Notes under the pieces: generated by a model
Told to the model about the DNA's origin: nothing
Databases searched by the model: none
The model's input: the letters and a program-made list of their open reading frames with translations, nothing else
Shown here: one piece after another, positions 7,530-15,585 of the stretch
How positions within the stretch are numbered: the first letter of the stretch is position 1
Layout: every line of letters begins with the position of its first letter
Made by a program: the position numbers and the translations under genes
NCBI GenBank assembly: GCA_902492655.1
Contig: CABUMF010000047.1
Coordinates: 1 to 16,344, forward strand
Source of the DNA: an uncultured Eubacteriales bacterium
Lineage (GTDB): Bacteria; Bacillota; Clostridia; HGM11514
Direction of reading: 5' to 3'
Length of the DNA: 16,344 nucleotides

Positions 7530-7646
7530 TGAAAGCGATTTTTGAGAATATTTTTTTTGGTTTAGAATACATTATAATAAATGCACAAAAACGATGCGCA
7601 ATAAATTCAAAATAGGGTGAAATATTACCGTAAAAATTCAAAAAAT

Positions 7647-7676
7647 TTGACAAGCGGCGATTTTTTAATGTATAAT
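7647..7676 (+). promoter_or_regulatory. sigma-A promoter of the G5/3D-domain gene
   Basis: Consensus -35 TTGACA (7647-7652), 18-base spacer, consensus -10 TATAAT (7671-7676). The leader is only ~30 bases, and includes AGGAGG (7699-7704) 7 bases before the ATG, so this transcript has no room for a riboswitch. Confidence 0.85.
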
Positions 7677-7711
7677 AGGCACTGCCCCAATAAAAAACAG
7701 GAGGTTACAAG

Positions 7712-8761
7712 ATGTTGCAAACAGATAAGGCTGTCGGCAAGACAAGACTCAGAAATTTGTTGTCTGTCGTAGGCAGCGCTGCTGTGATAATCGTCTCACT
7801 TACTGTACTCTGCGCATTCAGCATTGTTAAGAATGTTGAAATTGATGCAGGTTATGGGCAGGTTCGTTCAGTTGTTACAATGAAAAATACTGTAGGCGAA
7901 CTTTTAGACGAGCAGCAAATTACTCTTAATGAGGGAGATGTCGTTCTTCCGGGTGTTAATTCGGGATTGCGGCATGAACAAAAGATTTCGATTGAAAGAG
8001 CGGTTACCGTTAAGATTACCGCGGACGGAATCGAAAGCAAAACAAGAACCGTCTGCGAGACGGTGGAACAGGTTCTTAAAGAAGCAGGCATTGTTCTTGA
8101 GGAACTTGACGAATGCAATTATCCTATAAAGGATAAGGTATTTGACAACATGGAGATTGTGGTTACGAGAGTAAGAGAGGCCACTGTTACGGAAGAAACA
8201 ACAATTCAGCGCAATGTCATCAGGAAAGATGATGCAAATTTGGCAAAGGGCACCGAAAAGGTAATTCAAGAGGGGCAGGACGGCGTGCTGAGAAGTGAAT
8301 ACAGTGTTGTTACTCGTGACGGTATTGAAATCAGCAGGGAGTTACTCAAACAGGAAACCACAGTGCAGCCGGTAGATAAAATCATTTCTGTGGGAACCAA
8401 GCTTGAGCTCGGTTCGGTTATTCCGGTCAGCGAACTGAAATCCAAAAAGGTTTTGACAATGAATGCCACGGCTTATGATATTGGCTTTGAAAGCTGCGGT
8501 AAGAATCCGGGAGATCCCGGCTACGGCATTACCGCTACGGGCGTCAGGGCTTGCTACGGAATTGTGGCAGTTGACCCGAGTGTTATTCCTCTCGGCTCAA
8601 AGCTTTATATCACTTCTGCGGACGGCTCTTATGTTTACGGATATGCACTTGCGGCGGATACCGGCGGTGCAATTAAGGGCAACAGAATAGATCTTTGCTA
8701 CAACTCAAGGGCGGAGGCACTTCAGTTCGGCAGAAGAAATGTACTTGTTTATGTACTTTAA
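7712..8761 (+). CDS. YabE-like cell-wall protein with DUF348, G5 and 3D domains
   Basis: A 349-residue exported protein related to YabE and Rpf/Sps proteins. A signal anchor occupies ~16-38. Two ubiquitin-like DUF348 units follow: ~50-92 (VTMKNTVGELLDEQQI) and ~97-152 (ETVEQVLKEAGI). A G5 domain spans ~156-230 (ATVTEETTIQRNVIRKDD...), and a 3D domain spans ~249-348. The three conserved Asp residues that name the 3D domain are present: D288 in VAVDPSVIPLGS, D316 in AADTGGAIKG and D327 in NRIDL. The 3D fold resembles the MltA lytic transglycosylase barrel and is thought to cleave peptidoglycan glycan strands. B. subtilis YabE has three DUF348 units, so this one is shorter. It is a single gene between its own promoter and terminator. 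Confidence 0.93.
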   Translation: MLQTDKAVGKTRLRNLLSVVGSAAVIIVSLTVLCAFSIVKNVEIDAGYGQVRSVVTMKNTVGELLDEQQITLNEGDVVLPGVNSGLRHEQKISIERAVTVKITADGIESKTRTVCETVEQVLKEAGIVLEELDECNYPIKDKVFDNMEIVVTRVREATVTEETTIQRNVIRKDDANLAKGTEKVIQEGQDGVLRSEYSVVTRDGIEISRELLKQETTVQPVDKIISVGTKLELGSVIPVSELKSKKVLTMNATAYDIGFESCGKNPGDPGYGITATGVRACYGIVAVDPSVIPLGSKLYITSADGSYVYGYALAADTGGAIKGNRIDLCYNSRAEALQFGRRNVLVYVL

Positions 8762-8763
8762 GA

Positions 8764-8800
8764 AATCTTGGCTTCGCGTAAGCGGAGCCGAGATTTTTTT
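8764..8800 (+). terminator. intrinsic terminator of the 3D-domain gene
   Basis: 14-bp stem, AATCTTGGCTTCGC (8764-8777) with GCGGAGCCGAGATT (8782-8795), two G-T pairs, GTAA tetraloop, ending in seven T (8794-8800). It starts 3 bases after the stop codon. Confidence 0.95.
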
Positions 8801-8828
8801 CCTTTGGTTTACAAAATGAATATAAAGG

Positions 8829-8857
8829 TTGAAATTTCTTCAGCTTTATGATATAAT
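8829..8857 (+). promoter_or_regulatory. sigma-A promoter of the ddl-ywiB-argS-ctp operon
   Basis: -35 TTGAAA (8829-8834), 17-base spacer, -10 TATAAT (8852-8857). It is the only good promoter before the four-gene run that starts with ddl. Confidence 0.8.
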
Positions 8858-8870
8858 AGATATATCTTTG

Positions 8871-8928
8871 CTTAAACTGCGGCTTAAGAGCTGATAACGG
8901 AGCATATGAAGGGCTGCTTCATTATGCT
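8871..8928 (+). other. structured 5' leader of ddl
   Basis: The ~115-base leader has two consecutive stem-loops: CTTAA/TTAAG (8871-8888) and an 11-bp stem with one bulged T, AGCATATGAAG (8901-8911) with CTTCA-T-TATGCT (8917-8928), followed by TTATTAAGATTT. The second resembles a weak attenuator, but the T-run is poor. No T-box consensus or other known riboswitch is recognisable. Confidence 0.4.
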
Positions 8929-8978
8929 TTATTAAGATTTATAAGTTTGGTGCTATGCACAGAAAAGGGTTGACACGG

Positions 8979-10019
8979 ATGCTTAATTTATGTCTTATTT
9001 TTGGCGGTATGTCGGGAGAACACAGTATTTCATGCGTATCTGCAAGCTATGTTGCGGAAAATCTCGATACCGAAAAATACAATGTCTATAAAATCGGAAT
9101 AACAAAGAACGGTGAATGGAAGCTGTTTGAGGGCGATTTTGAAAAAATGCGTGACGGCACATGGTATGATGAGTCTTTGAAAAGCTGTATAATTTCGCCG
9201 GACAGAAGCCATAAGGGAATTTTGGTTGAAGGTAAGCTTATAAGTATTGATGTTATTTTCCCGGTTCTTCACGGAATATTCGGGGAAGACGGTTGTATTC
9301 AGGGACTTTTTGAGCTGTCGGGAATTCCTTATGTGGGCTGCGGTGTTGCGGCGTCGATGCTCGGTATGGATAAGGTTCTTTCAAAGCTTGCCTACAAAGA
9401 CGCCGGTCTTTTGCAGGCGGATTGGATTCATTTTGACGATATAAATTCAATTCCTGCGGATGATGCGGCAAAAAAAGTTGAAGAAAAATTCTCATATCCT
9501 GTTTTCGTAAAGCCTGCAAATACCGGTTCATCCTTAGGTATTACAAAGGCTCATGACAGAGACGAACTGAAAAATGCTTTTTCGATTGCATCCGAGGTTG
9601 ATCGCAAGGTTCTTGTCGAAGAATTTATCGCCGGCCATGAAGTTGAGTGTGCGGTACTGGGTAATGAAAATCCTGTTGCATCTTGCGTTGGAGAAGTGCT
9701 TTCGGCAGGAGAATTTTATGATTTTGATTCTAAGTATGTTGACTCGGCATCGAAAACCGCAATTCCCGCCGAGCTTCCCGAGGAGATTTCGGAAAAGGTT
9801 AGAGTTGAGGCGGTAAAAGCATACAAAGCCATAGGGGCAAAAGGTCTTTCAAGAGCGGACTTTTTTGTTACATATGACGGTAGAGTTTTGGTAAACGAGC
9901 TTAACACTTTGCCGGGATTTACTTCAATCAGTATGTATCCGAAGCTTTGGATGCATGAGGGTTATTCCTATTCGGAGCTTCTTGACAGATTGATTGAGCT
10001 TGCAAAAACGGAAAAATAG
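8979..10019 (+). CDS. ddl: D-alanine--D-alanine ligase
   Basis: A cytoplasmic ATP-grasp enzyme that joins two D-alanines for the peptidoglycan stem peptide. Its 346 residues match the long DdlA-like type. Visible motifs are FGGMSGEHSIS (8-18, with Glu14 at the first-substrate position), HGIFGEDGCIQGLFELSGIPYVG (98-120), FVKPANTGSSLG (176-187), VEEFIAGHEVECAVLG (213-228) and NELNTLPGFTSISMYPKLW (306-324). Tyr253 in FYDFDSKY aligns with E. coli DdlB Tyr216; this Tyr is kept in D-Ala-D-Ala ligases and replaced by Phe in Leuconostoc-type D-lactate ligases, so ordinary vancomycin-susceptible termini are inferred. The frame also opens at ATG 8955, but no ribosome site precedes it; AAAAGGG (8963-8969) lies 9 bases before ATG 8979, where homology also begins. 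First gene of an operon; 24 bases separate it from the DUF1934 gene. Confidence 0.96.
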   Translation: MLNLCLIFGGMSGEHSISCVSASYVAENLDTEKYNVYKIGITKNGEWKLFEGDFEKMRDGTWYDESLKSCIISPDRSHKGILVEGKLISIDVIFPVLHGIFGEDGCIQGLFELSGIPYVGCGVAASMLGMDKVLSKLAYKDAGLLQADWIHFDDINSIPADDAAKKVEEKFSYPVFVKPANTGSSLGITKAHDRDELKNAFSIASEVDRKVLVEEFIAGHEVECAVLGNENPVASCVGEVLSAGEFYDFDSKYVDSASKTAIPAELPEEISEKVRVEAVKAYKAIGAKGLSRADFFVTYDGRVLVNELNTLPGFTSISMYPKLWMHEGYSYSELLDRLIELAKTEK

Positions 10020-10043
10020 TATTTATAAGGGGTTTATTCACAT

Positions 10044-10472
10044 ATGGAAAAAAAGGCGATGCTCAATGTTAAAGGTTTAAGACGGAGTGAGCAAGAGGAT
10101 GACGAGGCGGTTGATTTTACAACCGAAGCGATGTATTATAAAGAGGACGGCTTTTTTGCCGTAGAATATGAGGAATCGGAGCTTACCGGAATGGAAGGAA
10201 CTCATACAAGAATTGAGTTCAGACCGGGAGGCGTTTCGATTATCAGAACCGGAACGAATGCATCTCACTTGATTTTCGAGGCAGGCAAACGCCATGTTAC
10301 GATGTATGAAACAGAGGTTGGAATGCTTGAGGTTGCGGTGTATTCCGATAGCGTGGATTCCGATTTTGACGATAACGGCGGCGAAGCCGCATTTGATTAC
10401 AGCCTGGAGGTTAACGGGCAGGAAACATCTTACAATGAATTTGAAATGAAAGTTTGGGGAGGCAACGCATGA
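10044..10472 (+). CDS. ywiB: DUF1934 (YwiB-like) beta-barrel protein
   Basis: A 142-residue soluble protein of the DUF1934/YwiB family, a small calycin-like beta-barrel of unknown function. The pattern of short beta-strands runs through the whole length: residues 4-11, then YYKEDGFFAVEYEESELTG (31-49), RIEFRPGGVSIIRTG (56-70), an H-x-x-F-E-x-G-x-R-H segment (74-83) and a C-terminal SLEVNGQETSYNEFEMKV (120-137). It is acidic with no signal or membrane segment. It ends in an ATGA overlap with argS, the same neighbour as in Bacillus, which supports the family call and suggests translational coupling. AAGGGG (10027-10032) lies 11 bases before the ATG. Confidence 0.85.
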   Translation: MEKKAMLNVKGLRRSEQEDDEAVDFTTEAMYYKEDGFFAVEYEESELTGMEGTHTRIEFRPGGVSIIRTGTNASHLIFEAGKRHVTMYETEVGMLEVAVYSDSVDSDFDDNGGEAAFDYSLEVNGQETSYNEFEMKVWGGNA

Positions 10473-12154
10473 TTAATCTTATACAGAAAACCAAGGATGA
10501 AATTGCAAATGTAATCAGACTCGGCGTTGAAAAAGCAGGACTTGCCGGCTTTGACGCACCGATTGAAATTGAAAAACCGAGAGATGAGGGACACGGAGAT
10601 TTTTCAACCAATATTGCCATGCGGCTTGCAAAACCGGCAAAATCCAATCCGAGAGCCTTGGCGGAAAAGCTGATTGAGGCTTTCGATACGGAAGGAACGG
10701 TTATTGAAAAAATCGAAACGGCAGGCCCGGGCTTTATAAATTTCACGCTCAATCGGGAAAGCCTTTATGAAGTCATGAAGGTTATTGAGGATGAGGGCGA
10801 GGACTACGGCAGAGTAAACATCGGAAACGGCAAAAAAATCATGGTTGAGTTTATTTCTTCAAATCCCACAGGCCCCATGCACGTCGGAAACGCAAGAGGC
10901 GGTGCAATAGGCGACTGCCTTGCGTCAATTCTCGAGTATGCGGGATACGATGTTACAAGGGAATTTTATGTAAATGATGCCGGAAATCAGATTGAGCGGT
11001 TCGGGATGTCTTTGGAAGCAAGATTTTATCAGCTTATAGGGCGAGATGTGGAATTCCCCGAGGACGGCTATCACGGCGAGGATATAACAGAGCTTGCACG
11101 AGAGTTTATCGAACAATTCGGGGATGGCGACAAAGATACCCCCGAGCTTAAGGATAAGCTTGTTTCATACGGACTTAAAAAGAATATTCAATGCATAAAG
11201 GATACCATGCAGGATTTCGGAATTAATTACGATGTTTGGTTTTTGGAAAGCGAGCTTCACAAATCGGGCGAGGTGAAAAAGACGGTTCAGGAGCTTATCG
11301 ACAAGGGCTGGACTTACGAGAAAGGCGGCGCAATATGGCTTAAATCAAGCGAATTTTACTGCACAAAGGATGACGAGGAAGCAAAAGACGATGTTTTGGT
11401 GCGTTCAAACGGTATTCCTACTTATTTTGCGGCTGATATTGCATATCACAGAAACAAATTTGTTACCAGAGGATTTGACACGGTTATTGATGTCTGGGGT
11501 GCGGATCACCACGGTCACACAATCCGTATGAAGGGTGCAATGGACGCTATCGGAATAGATCCCGAAAGACTTCAGTTTGTTCTTATGCAGCTTGTAAGGC
11601 TTATCCGCGGCGGCGAGGTTGTAAAGGTTTCAAAGCGTACGGGAAAGGCTGTTACGCTTAATGAATTGCTCGATGACATAGGCCCTGACGCAGTAAGATT
11701 TTTCTTCAATATGCGTCAGCCGGCAAGCCATTTTGATTGCGATCTTGACCTTGCGGTTTCAAAAACAAGTGATAATCCCGTTTATTATGTTCAGTATGCT
11801 CATGCAAGAATGTGCAGCATTTTAAAAATGCTTGAAGCGGAAGGTGTTACCGTTCCGAAGTTTGCGGATGTTGACTGCGATCTTCTTGTAACCCCTCAGG
11901 AAAAGGCACTTCTTAAAAAGCTCAAGGAATTTCCTCAGGAAATTACGGATGCGGCACAAAGCTATGAGCCTTCAAAAATAACAAGATACGCAGTTGACCT
12001 TGCATCGGTGTTCCACACATTCTATAATGCCGACAGGGTAAAGGTTGATGACGAAAATCTTATGAAAGCAAGATTACTTCTTGTTAATTCAACGAAGCTT
12101 GCGCTTAAAAGCGCTCTTTGTGTTCTCGGTGTATCGGCACCGGAAAAAATGTAA
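10469..12154 (+). CDS. argS: arginyl-tRNA synthetase
   Basis: Class I aminoacyl-tRNA synthetase charging tRNA-Arg; 561 residues, the normal length. The N-terminal Arg-S additive domain covers ~1-90 (EKPRDEGHGDFSTNIAMRLA, 35-54). The HIGH-type motif is HVGN (138-141) in SSNPTGPMHVGNARGG. The KMSKS-type motif is VSKR (387-390) in VVKVSKRTGKAV. The anticodon-binding DALR-type domain is ~435-561, ending with the family-typical LKSALCVLGVSAPEKM. The frame could extend to TTG 10454, but GGGGAGG (10456-10462) lies 6 bases before ATG 10469, so that start is used. It overlaps the DUF1934 stop by four bases (ATGA). Essential housekeeping gene inside an otherwise envelope-related operon. Confidence 0.98.
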   Translation: MINLIQKTKDEIANVIRLGVEKAGLAGFDAPIEIEKPRDEGHGDFSTNIAMRLAKPAKSNPRALAEKLIEAFDTEGTVIEKIETAGPGFINFTLNRESLYEVMKVIEDEGEDYGRVNIGNGKKIMVEFISSNPTGPMHVGNARGGAIGDCLASILEYAGYDVTREFYVNDAGNQIERFGMSLEARFYQLIGRDVEFPEDGYHGEDITELAREFIEQFGDGDKDTPELKDKLVSYGLKKNIQCIKDTMQDFGINYDVWFLESELHKSGEVKKTVQELIDKGWTYEKGGAIWLKSSEFYCTKDDEEAKDDVLVRSNGIPTYFAADIAYHRNKFVTRGFDTVIDVWGADHHGHTIRMKGAMDAIGIDPERLQFVLMQLVRLIRGGEVVKVSKRTGKAVTLNELLDDIGPDAVRFFFNMRQPASHFDCDLDLAVSKTSDNPVYYVQYAHARMCSILKMLEAEGVTVPKFADVDCDLLVTPQEKALLKKLKEFPQEITDAAQSYEPSKITRYAVDLASVFHTFYNADRVKVDDENLMKARLLLVNSTKLALKSALCVLGVSAPEKM

Positions 12155-12180
12155 ACCATAAGGTGAAGGAGGAGTAGGTT

Positions 12181-13662
12181 ATGAAGAAAAGAATTTTATC
12201 GTTTGTGCTTGCGGTTTTGCTTGTGCTTTCTTCGGTTTCGGTATTTGCGGCAGAAACTACGGTTGTCGAGCTTGATCACGGCTTGACAGAGGAAGAAACC
12301 GCTCAGCTCAATGAGCTCATGTTTGAATATTACAAATCGGTTGTTGATGCTATCTGCGATTTATATCGTCTTGAAGAGCTTACTCCCGAAATGATTTATT
12401 CTGCTTTTATAAAACAGCTTATCGGAACCAATCCCGATGTTGTTGAAGAAGCGGTTAGGGCGGCAACAAATAATCTTGATAAAAACAGCAGCTATTTTAC
12501 GCAAGAGGAATTTGAACAGTATTATAATCATCTTGCGCCGAATTATTGCGGAATAGGGCTCATTGCCTCTTCGGTAAACGGGCCGATTACGGTCGTGGGC
12601 TTCCCCGAAGGGGACACTCCGGCAAAAAAAGCAGGCATACAAAAAGGTGATATTATCGTTTCAATAGACGGAGAATCCGTTGACGGTATGTCATCTACTG
12701 ATGCGGCAGTTCTTATGAAGGGCGAGAAGGGTACTTATGTGACCTTGGGAATTAAACGGGGCGACAGCATTACCGAATACAGAATTGTCAGGGATGAAGT
12801 TGAGCAAACCTTGGTTTCTTATGAGTTTTTCGACGATGTGATATATATTCACCTCTCGGCATTCGGCGAAAACAGCTCCGAAAAAATGAAGGCGGCACTC
12901 GATGAGGCGGACAAAAAGGGTGTTAAAAAGGTCATTCTTGATTTGCGTGACAACGGCGGCGGAATAGGTGAGGAGTGCTATAAAATCGCATCCCTGCTTA
13001 TGCCAAAAGGAAAGCTTATTACAAAGATAATCTATAATGACGAGGAAAAGAACGAAACTCATTATTCAAAGGCTGATTTCAATTCCCCAAAATACGATAT
13101 TGCCGTGCTTGTAAACGAAGGCAGTGCAAGCTGCTCCGAAATGCTTGCCGGTGCGCTTTCAGATCACGGGCTCGGGTATCTTATCGGCGTAAACACGCTT
13201 GGAAAGAGTACGGGACAACAGGTTATTCCGCTTAATGCACTTAAGGGTTATTTGAAGCTTACGGTTTCGCAGTATCTTACGCCTTCGGGAAATCCTATAC
13301 CCGATGACGGAATTACCCCGAATAAGTACATAAAAAATAAGCGAATCCCACTTAATTCAAGCAAGGATTTTCATGAAATGACCTTCCTCAGAAAGCTTTA
13401 CAAGGGCGATAGCGGGGATGATGTCATAGCCTGCAAGGAAAGACTTGAGGTTTTGGGATACTATGTCGGCGATACACAAAATCCCGAATTTGACGAGCTT
13501 TTACAGCAGGTTGTCGCTAAATTTCAGTCCGATTGCGAGCTGTATTCTTACGGAGTTCTTGACAGCGCAACAATGTTTGAGCTGTTTAATCGTTCCGGAG
13601 AGTATGAGGTTGAAGAAGATAATCAGCTTGAATTTGCAAAAGAGTATATGAAGAACAGATGA
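12181..13662 (+). CDS. secreted S41 (CtpA-like) protease with PDZ and peptidoglycan-binding domains
   Basis: A 493-residue C-terminal-processing protease exported by a signal peptide (1-23, cut near VFAAE). Residues ~30-115 are the N-terminal helical region. A PDZ domain spans ~120-205 (AKKAGIQKGDIIVSIDGESV). The S41 catalytic domain spans ~210-385, with FDDVIYIHLSAF, LDLRDNGGG (253-261), the nucleophile Ser317 in GSASCSE and the Lys342/Gln346 pair in GKSTGQQ. The C-terminal ~400-472 is a PG_binding_1 domain (LRKLYKGDSGDDVIACKERL and FDELLQQVVAKFQSD), which would tether the enzyme to the wall. AAGGAGGAG lies 6 bases before the ATG and 26 bases separate it from argS. No gene-specific promoter is evident, so it probably closes the ddl operon. 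A Cys replaces the usual Ala after the catalytic Ser. Confidence 0.94.
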   Translation: MKKRILSFVLAVLLVLSSVSVFAAETTVVELDHGLTEEETAQLNELMFEYYKSVVDAICDLYRLEELTPEMIYSAFIKQLIGTNPDVVEEAVRAATNNLDKNSSYFTQEEFEQYYNHLAPNYCGIGLIASSVNGPITVVGFPEGDTPAKKAGIQKGDIIVSIDGESVDGMSSTDAAVLMKGEKGTYVTLGIKRGDSITEYRIVRDEVEQTLVSYEFFDDVIYIHLSAFGENSSEKMKAALDEADKKGVKKVILDLRDNGGGIGEECYKIASLLMPKGKLITKIIYNDEEKNETHYSKADFNSPKYDIAVLVNEGSASCSEMLAGALSDHGLGYLIGVNTLGKSTGQQVIPLNALKGYLKLTVSQYLTPSGNPIPDDGITPNKYIKNKRIPLNSSKDFHEMTFLRKLYKGDSGDDVIACKERLEVLGYYVGDTQNPEFDELLQQVVAKFQSDCELYSYGVLDSATMFELFNRSGEYEVEEDNQLEFAKEYMKNR

Positions 13663-13686
13663 CAAATGCAAGTCTGTCGGTCATAG

Positions 13687-13715
13687 TTGACAAAAAATTG
13701 TTTTGATGTTATAAT
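13687..13715 (+). promoter_or_regulatory. strong promoter of the LCP gene
   Basis: Consensus -35 TTGACA (13687-13692), 17-base spacer, consensus -10 TATAAT (13710-13715) with TGT before it (extended -10). It lies in the 88-base gap after the S41 gene; no terminator is visible in that gap. Confidence 0.9.
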
Positions 13716-13750
13716 GCTCATATGCGTATCTTTTTTACAGGAGCAGATTT

Positions 13751-14941
13751 ATGAATATTAAAAAGTTTTTTACGGTCTTCGGATCGCTGTTTATAATTGT
13801 CCTTATGGTTGTATCGGTTGCGGCGGTTACATACAAGGGCGTTTCTGTCGGTAAAGCCGAAAAGAACGAGGAGGAGTTACAGCTTGCAAAGCCTACGGGC
13901 TCTATGAATGTACTTCTGATCGGTCGTGACCGCGGCGGAAAGCTTACGGATACGATCATGGTTGCAAGGCTTGATAATGATAAAAAAACCGTCAATTTGC
14001 TTTCGATTCCCCGTGATACTTATGTTGACGGATGGAAGATTAATGCCTTGTATTCAATGGGCGGAGTAGAATATACCGTTGAATGCGTTGAGGATATTAC
14101 GGGGCTCAAAATCGACCATTATGTTTCGATTACAACCGATGTTTTCAGGGAAATAATAGATCTGCTCGGCGGTGTGGATTTTTTTGTTCCTCAGGATATG
14201 GATTATGAGGACCCTTATCAAGATTTGTATATTCATCTCAAAGAAGGTCAGCAACATCTTGACGGAGATCATGCCGAACAGCTTGTGCGTTTCAGGAGCT
14301 ACGAGCAGGCAGATATTCAGAGAACATCCGTTCAGCGAGATTTCATAAAGGCTCTCATTACTCAGAAAAAGTCTATGGAATATATCAGCAAGGTGGACGA
14401 TATATACAGAATAGTTTCATCAAAAATAGAAACCGACATTACAATTAAGACGATACTTGAAAATATTTCAACATTTACAGAGCTTGATGTTACCAATAAT
14501 CTCAATGCATTTATCATGCCAAACGAACCGAGATATGTAAGCGGAATTTCTTATGTATTTGTAAATGATTACGAACTCGGTCAATTGCTTTCCGAGCATT
14601 TTGGCTTGAATTATGACGAATTCGGTCTGCGCTCCGGCAAGCACAATTACGGAGAAACAATCGGCGGAGACGGATATGTCAGCTACGATGGAGATTACGA
14701 CGAAAACACGGCTTGGTTTGAACCGGAAACGGAACAGAATTATCAGTACAATACAGCCGATGAATCAAACGGATTTGTCGGAAGCGGTGAAGAAACCAAT
14801 GGAACAAATGAAGGTTATACCGAACCTTCACTGCCGGAAGATTCCGGCTATTCCGAGCCTTCAGCTCCGGAGCAAGGTGATTATTCACCGACTGATGATA
14901 CTTCCAACTCGGGCGGATTTGTCGACGTAACTGTTGAGTAA
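13751..14941 (+). CDS. LytR-CpsA-Psr (LCP) family wall-polymer ligase
   Basis: A membrane-anchored extracytoplasmic enzyme of 396 residues; LCP proteins transfer lipid-linked teichoic acid or polysaccharide to peptidoglycan. One N-terminal membrane helix covers ~6-28. The LCP domain spans ~52-205: MNVLLIGRDRGG (52-63), the conserved DTIMVARLD (67-75), SIPRDTYV (85-92), and the arginine cluster RFRSYEQADIQRTSVQRDF (180-198) that binds the pyrophosphate. Residues ~300-396 are a low-complexity, acidic, Gly/Ser/Asn/Pro-rich tail with the short repeat Y-(T/S)-EPS-(L/A)-PE twice (356-362 and 367-373). This tail is probably disordered and is not part of the fold. AGGAG stands before ATG 13751. The gene is monocistronic, with its own promoter and terminator. 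Confidence 0.94.
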   Translation: MNIKKFFTVFGSLFIIVLMVVSVAAVTYKGVSVGKAEKNEEELQLAKPTGSMNVLLIGRDRGGKLTDTIMVARLDNDKKTVNLLSIPRDTYVDGWKINALYSMGGVEYTVECVEDITGLKIDHYVSITTDVFREIIDLLGGVDFFVPQDMDYEDPYQDLYIHLKEGQQHLDGDHAEQLVRFRSYEQADIQRTSVQRDFIKALITQKKSMEYISKVDDIYRIVSSKIETDITIKTILENISTFTELDVTNNLNAFIMPNEPRYVSGISYVFVNDYELGQLLSEHFGLNYDEFGLRSGKHNYGETIGGDGYVSYDGDYDENTAWFEPETEQNYQYNTADESNGFVGSGEETNGTNEGYTEPSLPEDSGYSEPSAPEQGDYSPTDDTSNSGGFVDVTVE

Positions 14942-14949
14942 ATTCAGCA

Positions 14950-14988
14950 CCTGCGGATCGGCAATTATGCTCGATTCGCAGGTTTTTT
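14950..14988 (+). terminator. intrinsic terminator of the LCP gene
   Basis: 11-bp stem CCTGCGGATCG (14950-14960) with CGATTCGCAGG (14972-14982), one G-T pair, an 11-base loop, then six T (14983-14988). It begins 9 bases after the stop codon. Confidence 0.95.
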
Positions 14989-15006
14989 GCTTGTTGGAGG
15001 GAATTT

Positions 15007-15585
15007 ATGTACAACTGGAGAGAACTTTTCGATAGGTGTATGCAATGTAATGCTTGCAAGCTTTGCAAAACTCGAAATTCTGTTGTTTTCGGAGAAGGCA
15101 ATATTCATGCGGACATAATGTTCATAGGAGAAGGTCCGGGAGCGGACGAGGATCGGCTGTCAAGACCGTTCGTGGGCCGTGCCGGGCAGCTTCTTGAAAA
15201 GGGTATAAACGCACTTGGGTGGACACGCAATGATATTTATATTTGCAATGTTGTAAAATGCAGACCGCCGGGAAACAGAGTTCCGGAGGAAGATGAGATT
15301 TGCGCTTGCCTGAATTGGCTGAGGAATCAGACCGCACTTATCAGACCGAAAATAATAGTGTGTCTTGGATCAACTGCCGCAAAAACTGTTATTTCAAAGA
15401 ATTCCAAGGATTTCAAAATAACCTTAATGCGTGGAAAATGGGTTGAAAAAAACGGGTTTCTTATCATGCCGACATTCCACCCCGCCGCACTTTTGCGAGA
15501 CGAAGGAAAAAAAGCTTCTTTTTGGCGTGACTTAAAAGATGTCAAAAGAAAATATGAGGAAATTAGGGCGAATGAAAATGAATAG
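15007..15585 (+). CDS. family 4 uracil-DNA glycosylase with iron-sulfur cysteines
   Basis: A 192-residue base-excision-repair enzyme that removes uracil from DNA. Four cysteines in family-4 arrangement can bind a [4Fe-4S] cluster: C14 and C17 (CNAC), C85 in VVKCRPP and C101, 15 residues after C85. The active-site motif 1 is GEGPGADED (41-49), followed by RPFVGRAGQLL (53-63). Motif 2 is TFHPAALLR (156-164). Length and motif order are standard. The start is ATG 15007, preceded by TTGGAGG. It begins right after the LCP terminator and overlaps the following paralogue by 8 bases if the latter starts at 15578, so the two are likely co-transcribed. I could not point to a clear promoter in the short gap before it. 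Confidence 0.93.
   Translation: MYNWRELFDRCMQCNACKLCKTRNSVVFGEGNIHADIMFIGEGPGADEDRLSRPFVGRAGQLLEKGINALGWTRNDIYICNVVKCRPPGNRVPEEDEICACLNWLRNQTALIRPKIIVCLGSTAAKTVISKNSKDFKITLMRGKWVEKNGFLIMPTFHPAALLRDEGKKASFWRDLKDVKRKYEEIRANENE

Larger units (their letters stand above)
7141..7646. other. long AT-rich intergenic region
   Basis: The only stretch above 300 bases without a gene. It separates two divergent surface-protein genes whose promoters lie at its ends. No ORF has a ribosome binding site or recognisable protein, and I find no tRNA, known riboswitch or DnaA-box cluster. It contains runs of A and T, small palindromes (7156-7182), a tandem imperfect repeat (7303-7341) and a 51-bp palindrome (7479-7529). 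A TATAAT at 7573-7578 and one at 7253-7258 lack properly spaced -35 boxes. Confidence 0.7.

Noticed and set aside
7141..7646. AT-rich stretch considered as an origin of replication
   Set aside because: No DnaA-box cluster is visible and no dnaA, dnaN or other origin-linked gene is adjacent.
8858..8978. T-box riboswitch upstream of the ddl-argS operon
   Set aside because: No T-box sequence (AGGGTGG...) or terminator/antiterminator pair; the leader is too short.
8955..8978. Upstream ATG for ddl adding eight residues
   Set aside because: No ribosome site precedes it, and the predicted site AAAAGGG and family homology both point to ATG 8979.
13663..13686. Possible hairpin (ATGAC...GTCAT) after the S41 gene as a terminator
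   Set aside because: Only five base pairs, a large loop and no T-run.
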